This document shows positions 55,855-64,000 of a DNA stretch of 64,000 bases, piece by piece. A program made the translations under genes and the position numbers. Source of the stretch: Anthonomus grandis grandis (taxonomy: Eukaryota; Arthropoda; Insecta; Coleoptera; Curculionidae); the NCBI RefSeq assembly GCF_022605725.1, contig NC_065556.1, positions 1,302,001 through 1,366,000 of the forward strand, given 5' to 3'. Numbering within the stretch: position 1 is the stretch's first letter; each line of letters begins with the position of its first letter. The notes beneath the pieces are model-generated. The model worked only from the letters and a program-made list of their open reading frames with translations, had not been told where the DNA came from and did no database searches.

Positions 55855-57571
55855 ACCTACCATAGATAAAATACCATATATTTTTCAAAATAAAGATTTC
55901 ATACCAAAACCATCTTTGGAAGACGATAGTGAATTTCTCAATACTAAATATACAGCTGCCAAAATGATATTTCTACAAGGCAGCGTAACTCTCGTACCCA
56001 AAGAGCAAGTTTTTGTAATTTCCACAATAAACAATAAAAAACATATGGTGACTTGGTTTCCCCAAGAAACTTGTACCTGTAAGGGAAAGAGAAACTGCCA
56101 CCACATTGAGGCAGCCCGTCTGCCTGTTGGTAACATAACTAATTCTCAGAAAAATGTAAAATTATCTACAATCATCAGGAGGAACAGAGGACACAAGTAC
56201 GTACCTATAATAAGAAATTATGTCTTAACACTTAACTTTGTTTATTGTTCCAGGTCAGGAAGAAAAAGAGCTCCCCAGAAGGTGACAGTGGTTCAAGCTG
56301 CTAAAGATGCTGAAATAAACTATGCAAATTCAGACAGTACTCTTGGAACTACCATCCTCATTCCAACGGTAACACCAACGGGTGTTTCTAAAAAACGTTT
56401 TCTGGCTCCTTTCTCGTCGACTCCTTCAAAATTTGTAAAACGTTTTTATGAGAACAAAATGAATATATTTAGAGAAGCTTCTTCCATCAGTCCCATCCCA
56501 GAAGAACGATCGATGGAGAGGCAAACATCTTTTCTTCCCCAGCGACGGTGACGAGTCAGATTTTGAGGAAATGGCTTCAGATTTGAATGTTACAAAAACA
56601 TTTAAATTTGAGAATAATAAACAGTGCATCATCTATGGTAGACAGATATATCCTAAGGATTTAGAATGTCTTGTGAAAGATGAAGGAGGTGTAAACTCCA
56701 AAGACCTTTATTTGTCAGATGTGATAATTGATGTTTGTTTAGCTTTTCTAGTAAACGAAAAAAAGATAAAAGCATCGGTTGATATCTTTCCAGTGGAAGG
56801 ATATGTAGTTAATTTCTTAGAATCAGATAATAATAGTTTCAAGACTGCTGCAAATTATTTTCTAAAATTTGGACTTTACGAGAAGGATATTTTATTAATT
56901 TCGGTTTGTAAAAATGAACATTTTGTTTTGATAGTGGTGCTGAAAAAGTTCAATACTATACTATGCTTAAATAGTATAAGAAGTGATATAGTATATCGCA
57001 ATGAAATTTTCTTCGTCATGGAAGTACTACAGTTCGTTCATCAACAAAAGCACATAAGTTTATCCGAAAATTGGAATCTCTACCGGCCAACAGATTTACC
57101 TGTTCAGTATATGATAACTCATATGACTGTGACATCATTACCGGATCTTCCAAGGTTTTAGCATACCATACATCTCGAGAAATCAACAATTACAGAATTC
57201 ACATTAAAAAACAATTGACTGATTTATTTTACACTACAACTTCAAATTTCTGTACCTTTGCTTATGATAAAAATATAGTAGAGAAAGGTGCAGCAGGCTT
57301 TAAAGGAAACATTATCATAAAGGAAAACAACCAACTACCTCACCTAAGCGGAAAATCTCTGATGACATCATTACAATTTCTACAGTGTGTATCAGTTAAT
57401 TATTGGGATGAGGATATGGCCGGTTTCTGTCATATTGGTGCAGCTAAGTGTTCCAATATTTTTGAAGGAATGATCTTGTGTATGAAATGCTATCATTGGT
57501 ACCACCACAACTGCATAGGTCTTCAACAAAAGCCCAAACAACTTATCTGTTCAACATGCCAGGATTCATAA
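55855..57571 (+). pseudogene. SWIM finger, ULP1-like cysteine protease and PHD finger coding region
   Basis: First block 55916-56551: VSTINNKKHMVTWFPQE-like lead, then TCTCKGKRNCHHIEAAR, a SWIM zinc finger (CxC...CxH). Second block 56571-57110: IYPKDLECLVKDEGGVNSKD, LYLSDVIIDVCLAFLV and CKNEHFVLIVVLKKF, where the His of a C48/ULP1-type protease is expected; then ILCLNSIRSD, with Asn where Asp is usual. A frame change near 57085 leads to the third block with SVYDNSYDCDIITGSSKVLA (candidate catalytic Cys) and a C-terminal PHD-like finger: CHIGAAKCSN, LCMKCYHWYHHNC, LICSTC. Frame changes at about 56550 and 57085. N-terminal transposase part absent. Confidence 0.65.
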
Positions 57572-57899
57572 ATATAATTAGTTAGTTTTAATACTCGCAT
57601 AACGAATAAAATACATGTTATACCAGGAAATGTTAATATATTATAAATTATGTACCAGAAAGTTTATATTGCGTTTATTTTACTTCTTCAAATTTTCTAA
57701 TGCCCAACAACAACAACAAAAATTAAAAATCATGATTAAATAGTCCCTTAGGGTAAATAGGAAGCAAGTTTTATAGTTTAGGTAGCTAATGAAAATTGTC
57801 AAAGATAAACCATTCCCTGATGGCGTGCAACACCTATTATGATATTCTGGTAGAGAGCATTTATACATATTATAACAGATACCAAGTTTGAATAGTTTC
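57572..57899. other. 3' flank of the SWIM-ULP-PHD coding region
   Basis: Polyadenylation-like AATAAA at 57606-57611, then AT-rich DNA with a (CAA)n stretch near 57705-57720 leading into the right repeat array. Confidence 0.45.
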
Positions 57900-58345
57900 C
57901 GACTGTAGGTTACTTTAGTAGCACGTTTTAATTGTCAAGAACAAACTACCCCTTAAGAGGTGCTACTTCAATTATTTTTTGGTATCAGGCTGTCATACAT
58001 ATACTGATTTCAGATATTAAGTTTGAACAGTTTCTGTCGGTAAATAGCTTTGGTAGCACGTTTTTATTAGAAACTGACAAATACCCCTTAGAGGGGTGCT
58101 AGTTCGATTATTTTTGGTAGCAAGCACTTATATGTATAGAAACATCAGTTATCGATTTTGGATAGTTTCCAGCGGTAAATAGCTTTGGTAGCACGTTTTT
58201 ATTAGAAATTGACAGATACAAACTACCCCTTAGAGGGGTGCTATTTTGATTATTTTCTGGTAGCAAGCACTAATATGTATAGTAACATCATTTATCGATT
58301 TCGCATAGTTTTTGATGATAAATAGCTTTGGTAGCACATTTTGAT
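57900..58345 (-). repeat. Right subterminal repeat array of the SWIM-ULP-PHD element
   Basis: Three to four units of about 135 bp in reverse orientation to the left array. Each has AGCTTTGGTAGCACGTTTTT and a small palindrome CCCCTTAGAGGGG (clear at about 58085 and 58225; decayed at about 57950). The left array has the inverse CCCCTCTAAGGGG at about 55606. Confidence 0.88.
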
Positions 58346-58613
58346 TTTTGGTCAGCAAATTATTTTTACCCGATTATTGTGGTGTTTTGTTTGTGATGAA
58401 AATAGTAAAAAATGTATAAAAGGTGGTATTGTGAGTGCACAAACAGTGATCCATTCAGTTTTTTTCGCGGAAGTAAATTTTTTTTGTCTTTGAAGACACG
58501 TACACATTTGTGGACACTGTGAATCAGAGAAGTAAAATTACAAGGTAAATTTAATCGTACTTTTTTCTTTTTATATTAGTAAATAGTTAAATATTATAGA
58601 ATCTTCGTTTATA

Positions 58614-60470
58614 ATGAGCCGAAATCGCCCGATAACAGATAAAGAACTATCAGACTTAATAGAAGCCGAATTATCAGATATTAAAGGACTCAGAGACGGC
58701 GAATTCAATGAAAATGATGGCTATGATTTTGATCCTGAAGGTATATTACTTGAAACTAGTATATTATATAATGTGCGTATCATATATACTTTTTATCTTG
58801 TAGAATTACAAGCAATGAGTGATGAGGAGGAAGAGGCTGAACCTGTTCCCAACATAATGGCAAAAACTCCACAAAAGTCGAAGAAATCCAATATAGAAGA
58901 CTATTTGGAAAACAATGGACTTTCAAAGAAAAAGGATATATTCTGGGGAAAAACTGTGCAGTATATCACTCCACCGATAGAGTGGCACGTTATAGAAGAA
59001 GAACCAGTAATTCAACTAGAAAACCCAGCGTTTTTTTTCTGTAATTATTTTACAGATATTTTCCAACCCACGACGGAATATACAAATCTTTACGCTGTTC
59101 AGCAACAAACCCGCTTTGTTCCTACGATGGTTAAAGAAATAAAAACGTTTGTAGGAATACATATCATCATGGGTAATCTACATTACCTAAGAATTAAGTT
59201 ATACTGGGACCATAAATCACAAATTCCACCGATTTCCAATAATATGACTGTTAACAGGTTTTATAAATTGCGACAACATATTCATTTCGTGAATATTCAC
59301 GAAAAACCGGACAACAGTGACAGATTTTGGAAGGTGCGTCCATTATATGATGCAATTAGGAGAATATGCCTTCCCCTTCCATTGGAATTAAAATTGTGTG
59401 TGGACGAGCAAATGGTGCCGTTCAAAGGCACTTTGAACGTCAAGCAATACGTCAAAAACAAACCCTAACCATGGAGAATTAAGATTTTTGCGCTACGTGG
59501 CAGCAGTGGCATCTTGTATGATTTTATAATATATCAAGGATATTGATACTGAACTTGACCCACAGCAACTTGATGTACTTGGTTCGGGTGCTGCAGTGGT
59601 ACTAAAATTATCTGAACAAATCTCACGCCCTAGGGTACAGTTTTATTTTCACAACTATTTTTCAAATTATAACGTACTTCAGTACCTTAGAAATAGGCAA
59701 ATATACAACGTGCACAGCAAGAGCTGAAAGATTTAAAAATCCGCCATTTTCGTCCGACAAGGATATAAAAATAAAAGGTCGAGGTTGTTCCGAAGAAATT
59801 ATTAGCGGGGATGGGGAAGTCATAATGACAAAATGGTACGACAACCGGCCAGTTGTAATGGCATCAAATTATATGGGAGTTGGTGATAAAGACCAGTGTC
59901 GGCGATGGGATAAAAAAGGGAAGGACTATATTTACGTTTCAAGACCACAAGTAATAAATAACTACAACTCTAACATGGGGGGTGTTGACAAGATAGATTT
60001 CCTTATTACCTTGTATCGGACATTTATTAGGTCTAAAAAGTGGATAGATATGGCATGCGTAAAAGGCTGGTTGGAACATAAAGGAAAAAGCTGCTAACTT
60101 GGGTGTGACTAAGAATGATGTCCTATATTTGCTTCACCTTAGAGCCTATGTTGCGGAGGTTTTAATCTTGGCAGGAAAAACATCTACTAGGAAGAGGGGG
60201 CGACCAGCAGCTGATAGTTCGGGTCCTTCAACGCCCAAACCGTTAAAAGTAAGACCAGAAATTAGACTAGTGGCCGACGTTCGTTTGGACTAGACCATTT
60301 GCCATCCATTGATGAAAAAGACTTTGCATCTAGGTGTAAAGTACCAGGCTGTAAAGGACGATCAGGAATTTTATGCCAAATATGTAACGTTAACGTGTGC
60401 CTTACAAAAAAAGCAACTGTTTTGCAATATATCATACAAAGTATTTTTTTTTAATTTATCTTTTATACCA
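58614..60470 (+). pseudogene. piggyBac transposase, copy 4, with a 63-bp intron
   Basis: MSRNRPITDKELSDLIEAEL, then FDPEG. GTATAT...TTGTAG at 58741-58803 is a likely 63-bp intron that happens to stay in frame. Then MSDEEEEAEP and NIEDYLENNGLSKKKDIFW, LKLCVDEQMVPFKG (first Asp, residue 264). TAA 59466-59468 follows VKNKP. Further in other frames: LDPQQLDVLGSGAAVVLKLS, and VQFYFHNYFSNYNVLQYL, where the second catalytic Asp is His (CAC 59650-59652). Then TKWYDNRPVVMASNYMG and NNYNSNMGGVDKIDFL (third Asp intact, about 59975). The C-terminal cysteine-rich end CKVPGCKG, CQICNVNVC is readable with an A-run frame change near 60410. Inactive. Confidence 0.88.
58741..58803 (+). other. Probable 63-bp intron in the copy 4 transposase
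   Basis: GTATAT at the start, T-rich stretch, TTGTAG at the end. Its translation (21 residues beginning GILLETSILYNV) has hydrophobic, un-piggyBac-like composition between two acidic blocks. The length is a multiple of three with no stop, so it would be missed by ORF-based prediction. Confidence 0.55.
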
Positions 60471-60481
60471 TTGACTACCAA

Positions 60482-60499
60482 TGTACACAAATGTGTACA
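60482..60499. repeat. Right subterminal palindrome of piggyBac copy 4
   Basis: TGTACACAAATGTGTACA, the exact inverse of 55039-55056. Confidence 0.85.
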
Positions 60500-60631
60500 T
60501 AAAAAAAAACTAAAACCAAACAAAAAAATAAAAAAAACTACTTAAGTCAAAAATTAGAAAAAAAATTAAAGAGTTGATATACAAAAAATCAAATTTTTCA
60601 TTTAAAAAATGAAAATTTATGAGCGAAAGGG

Positions 60632-60635
60632 TTAG
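60632..60635. repeat. TTAG flank, right of piggyBac copy 4
   Basis: TTAG right after TGAGCGAAAGGG; pairs with 55020-55023. Confidence 0.8.
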
Positions 60636-61439
60636 TGGGTGTATTATTGAAATTACTACCAAAATATGGAATTTTTAGGTAATACTTAACATTTAGACAA
60701 TGTATTTAAAAGTTAATTGTGTGGAAAATAGTACATAATAATAAATTATTTAGAAATAGAAAAAGTATTTAAAATTATAAGAAATATAATAAAACTGAAC
60801 TGAATTCTCCTAGTCTCCAGTCAGCCACACATGAAGCTTTTAGATAAGCTAGGCACTCTGTCGGAGTCCTATCTGTATGAAATGGGGCTTATAGTTATGT
60901 TAGACTTTTTTTCTAGGTTTTCCTCACCGTGGGTGACCAAAAAGCCAGACTGTTCTGATGTCAAAATTCAAAATAAATTTATTTATTTATAAAATTACAA
61001 ACATAATTATCAATTTACTTTAAATAAACCATTATGATAAATAAGACCATGCCTCGATTATGAATCCGTTAGCCCAGGTGCAAACCTGTGTAGCAAGACC
61101 CTTTTTTAAAAAAAGAATAAAAATAACTATTAACCTGGCCAATACAAGTACTTTTTTTAATACAAATTTATGATAATAAACTTATGTTTTTTTTAACATT
61201 TAAAGAAATACCAGAGGGAGATAGGTAGGGGCGCAACGGGTGCAAAGGAAAACGTGGCATGTAAACAAATGCTACTTGCAAAGAAATATTTGATAGAGGC
61301 GAGCGGATACCAAAGCCCTATAAAAATGTATACAGATATTTTCATGATTTTTAACACCTTAATTGTTTTTATTTTAAATTATTTAAAATTAAATTACGTT
61401 ACATTGCTGTTTTTCAAGGAGATTATTTTTATAATATTA
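60636..61439. other. AT-rich region without recognisable genes
   Basis: Mixed-composition segment 60800-60960, otherwise AT-rich. No coding pattern seen on either strand. Confidence 0.4.
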
Positions 61440-61810
61440 TTTTAAATACTCCTATTGAGAACTGTTTAACATGCTCAGACAATCTATTCCAGAGTTGAAA
61501 GGCTACAAAAATAAAAGAATTTTGAAAATGTTTGTTTTTATATTGTGGGACTCTAAATAAATTTATAAATCTAGTGTTATATATATGAAGATGATTTTTA
61601 AAATTATTTATTACATATAGAAGATCTCCAGTTAAAATTGTTTATTTAAATAGGGAGTAATATGATTCATAAATGGTGTTTTGAATGCAAAACGTATACA
61701 GCAGTTTTGGAGTTTTTGTATAGAGTAAGCAGTTGTTTCAGTCAAGGAATCAGAATACAAAATATCACAGTAATCGATCAATGAGAGAACTAGTGAATTA
61801 CCTAAATAAT
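61440..61810 (-). mobile_element. LINE RT C-terminal fragment
   Basis: Minus strand: SLIDYCDILYSDSLTETTAY, then SIQKLQNCCIRFAFKTPFMN and HITPYLNKQF near 61650-61790, the LQN-CIRF...HITP pattern at the end of many jockey-like RT proteins. It then decays (IYLESHNIKTNIFKI). Stops occur from about 61640 down. Confidence 0.6.
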
Positions 61811-61844
61811 ATTTATTATTAGATAGTAAATAGTTTTTTTAGGT

Positions 61845-62140
61845 GTATATAGGGTGTTAGTAAATAAGTGCGACAAACTTCAGGGGGTGATTTTGCATAG
61901 AACAATAATGACAGTTTGCTATATAAACGTATGTCCGCAAATGCATCGTTTTCCGAGATATTTGACATTAATTGACGATTTGATCTCAAAAAATTCTTTA
62001 AAAAAATGGTCCGCCACTGAATTATTTCAAATTAAAAATAATTTTTGGATTCCTCGTTCAATTTGTGACAAAAAACCTCTCTTACCTTTTTTTCGTATGT
62101 GCCGCCGTTTTTATACAAAAAAAAACATTAGTTAAACTGC
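61845..62140 (+). other. Possible DNA-transposon terminal fragment
   Basis: TAGGGTGTTAGTAAATAAGT then GCGACAAACTTCAGGGGGTG looks like a transposon end I have met as a repeat in insect DNA. No partner end is in the window. The open frame across it (61854-62135) has no domain I recognise. Confidence 0.3.
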
Positions 62141-62171
62141 TTAGTACTTGAGCAGGTCATCTCGTGAGCAT

Positions 62172-62216
62172 TAATAATTAACTAAAAAAAGAATTATTTT
62201 TTTTTAGTTAATTAAA
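62172..62216. repeat. AT hairpin
   Basis: AATTAACTAAAAAAA, loop GAATTA, then TTTTTTTTTAGTTAATT. Near-perfect stem of about 15 bp, low complexity. Confidence 0.6.
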
Positions 62217-63255
62217 TATTAACTTAATGTTCTCACTGCGTTGAATTGTAAAAACTTCCGCAGATTGCGATCCCAAACTAGGAAGACTTATTGAATGCGT
62301 TTGTGGTATATCCTGTGTAATCCTAAATCCAGAGTCACTTCCAAGAATCACACCCAGAAAGCATGTTGATAATTAAGTCGAATATCTTATAACATTAAAT
62401 ACGTTAGCTGCCGCATGTACCGCCAACGTGGCAGTCAAACCATATGTTCTGTCGGTTGCCGAGGAAATCGGGTGATGGATTATACTTACGCTGGCGGCGC
62501 TTTTTCCAATTTTTGTTGGTTTTCATGTGCTATAAGGCATGTAAAAACATTTCTATAATTTAAGAATGATTCTTTTATATTGTGAACTATTTCATAGTAA
62601 ATTTTGACAGCCAGCGTCTAATTTAATCTATTTAGTTAAGTGCCAAAAAGTTATTGTGATATAATTATCAGATATACATTCCAATGGATCTTAATAGAAA
62701 CTTGATCAGATGAAAAGAATTTATTGGTATCAAAAAATTGTCATTTTTACTACTAATCAGGATATAAACCGAAACGTTTATTAGATAGTAATTATAGTTT
62801 TGGAAAAACCCTTGGTTCTATCAAAGGTATTAAATCTATAGTAAATAATTACGCTATAGCATTGTTTTTATGCCAAACTAGCTCTACTAAAGTACTACTT
62901 ACCTCTACAAATTAAGAGCAGCCTTTACCAAGTAAACTATAATAAACTCAGACAAAACTCTCTTTTGTGCCACTCCAGATGCAGAATTTGCTGAAAACAG
63001 GACAGTTCATGTATAAATTTAATAGTGAGATCAAAAAGAGTGGAACCGATGCTAGGATTTATATTGTTTTCTTGTGCATTTACATTTCAAATATATTTCT
63101 TGTATTTGGTCTTCTCATTAAGATGTACCCATCCAACATATTAAAGAAGTTCAAAAAACATTTTTAAGACAGAATGTTCAGGCAAACCTATGCTTTAATC
63201 AATTTTCGAGATCCTGTCAACAATTGCGAAAGTAATAATAATAATAACGTTTATT
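62217..63255. other. Unassigned sequence
   Basis: Segment 62380-62520 is more mixed in composition. An (AAT)n run lies at about 63232-63247 just before the LINE. No gene recognised. Confidence 0.4.
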
Positions 63256-63259
63256 AAAT

Positions 63260-64000
63260 TTTTAAGTTTTCTGTGCGATTTTCGTGGCACTGTAGGCGAT
63301 TGCTTAGTGATCATCAGCATGGTTTTTGTCAGGGTAGATCTACGGTGACTAACCTGTTGACTTACCAGTATGATTTGATTGGTGCTTTTGAGAGGTCTGT
63401 ACAGGTCGATAGTGTGTACACAGACTTTTAAAAGGCCTTTGATAGGGTGGTCATTAACATCTGGTTCAGAAGTTTGGGGCTATGGGCCTTGGTAGGACTT
63501 TGGTCGAGTTTTGTCACAGTTTTTTGACTGGTCGCACACAGTTGGTCAGGATAAGTGATTATATTTCTAATGGTATTGAAGTATCTTCAGGCGTGCCTCA
63601 AGGTTCGCATATTGGACCGGTCTTTTTTAACTTGTTCATAAGAGATTTGAGTGATGTAATTGTTCATTCAAAACATCTTGCTTTTGCTGATGATTTTAAA
63701 CTGTATAAAGCCATTGAGTCATATCTTGATGCTGAGCTACTTCAATTGGATTTAAATAGTGTTGCTAAGTGGTGTAATAGCAATAGTCTGGAACTGAATG
63801 TAAAGAAGTGTGTATGTATTTCGTTTGGTCGTTCTAATAAAATTATTAATTATTAATACACAATCAACAATAACGAACTCAAGTCAATTGATACAGTTAA
63901 AGATTTAGGTGTTCTTTTTGATACCAAGCTAACTTTTTTGCCGCACATTTTGGATATTATTAACAGGAGTATGCGTAGTCTTGGTTTTATCACTAGAAAT
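63260..64000 (+). mobile_element. jockey-like LINE reverse transcriptase (continues past window)
   Basis: RLLSDHQHGFCQGRSTVTNL (63305), then VYTDF, TAA, KAFDRV (motif A), a frame change near 63470, then LVEFCHSFLTGRTQLVRISD, GVPQGSHIGPVFFNLFI (motif B) and HLAFADDFKLYKAIES (catalytic FADD, about 63683), KWCNSNSLELNVKKCVCISF, TAA near 63855, then VKDLGVLFDTKLTFLPHI to the window edge. This is the fingers-palm part of a jockey/CR1-like RT. The catalytic Asp pair is intact; one frameshift and two stops are visible. Confidence 0.82.

Larger units (their letters stand above)
55268..58362 (+). mobile_element. Element with SWIM, ULP-type protease and PHD modules, nested in piggyBac copy 4
   Basis: Outer ends TAATTTGCTGACCAA (55268) and, read inward from 58362, TAATTTGCTGACCAA. 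Inside each end are arrays of a roughly 135-230 bp repeat in inverted orientation (left 55290-55850, right about 57900-58345). Between them lies a coding region (55855-57571). GATTATTGTGGTG occurs just outside both ends (55250-55262, 58372-58384). A transposase catalytic domain is not seen, so this is probably a deletion derivative. Confidence 0.7.
55024..60631 (+). mobile_element. piggyBac-like transposon, copy 4, with a nested element (5608 bp)
   Basis: The ends CCCTTTCGCTCA and TGAGCGAAAGGG form a perfect 12-bp TIR flanked by TTAG on both sides. The palindrome TGTACACA-TT-TGTGTACA lies at 55039-55056 and its inverse at 60482-60499. The transposase (58614-60470) is on the plus strand. Between the left end and the transposase a separate 3.1-kb element (55268-58362) is inserted. 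Without it, copy 4 would be about 2.5 kb, the same size as copy 2. Confidence 0.93.

Noticed and set aside
61254..61445. 63-codon frame with a hydrophobic end
   Set aside because: The hydrophobicity comes from poly-T/A composition; no start context or homologue recognised.
1..64000. CRISPR arrays, rRNA, tRNA genes, bacterial operons
   Set aside because: No short spaced repeats, no rRNA-like blocks, and no cloverleaf I could confirm by eye; introns and eukaryotic retroelements rule out a bacterial context.

Overview
The window looks like AT-rich, repeat-dominated insect chromosomal DNA. Almost every recognisable coding stretch belongs to a mobile element. The families seen (piggyBac, Harbinger with MADF/BESS partner genes, Tc1/mariner, Mutator-like, Penelope-like with GIY-YIG, Ty3/gypsy and several non-LTR lineages) fit an arthropod, most likely an insect. 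The species cannot be told from sequence alone. I recognise no complete host single-copy gene, tRNA, rRNA or CRISPR.

Layout. 1-2.0 kb: a broken Harbinger transposase and an antisense MADF gene with interleaved exons. 2.0-4.3 kb: piggyBac copy 1. 4.4-4.8 kb: a three-copy 117-bp tandem repeat. 6.8-13.5 kb: a DUF7869-like gene of unknown function, split by a GC-richer non-LTR element that is itself split by piggyBac copy 2 (10583-13063, intact TTAA duplication). 13.8-21.8 kb: a Penelope-like relic holding a long-TIR element of unknown class (copy A) and a mariner element, which in turn holds a Harbinger element whose intron carries an antisense BESS gene. 23.5-25.8 kb: copy B of the long-TIR element. 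25.8-30 kb: LINE debris, a mariner with readable ends (27416-28717) and a second Penelope relic. 31.1-33.2 kb: a dead piggyBac (copy 3) cut by a 450-bp solo LTR. 34.8-35.2 kb: a Penelope RT piece. 37.09-40.38 kb: a Mutator-like element with a perfect 9-bp target duplication. 42.6-47.6 kb: a degraded Ty3/gypsy element. 47.6-49.4 kb: a LINE split by a mariner. 50.2-52.1 kb: another mariner-like element. 55.0-60.6 kb: piggyBac copy 4, flanked by TTAG rather than TTAA, containing an element that encodes SWIM, ULP-type protease and PHD modules between inverted arrays of subterminal repeats. 61.4-64 kb: LINE fragments.

How parts relate. The coding units act on DNA of their own family (transposases, reverse transcriptases and accessory DNA-binding proteins), not in a shared host pathway. 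Insertions inside insertions give a relative order of events. The least explained objects are the long-TIR element with a CXC-like cysteine cluster and AT-hook (copies A and B), the SWIM-ULP-PHD element, and the DUF7869-like gene.
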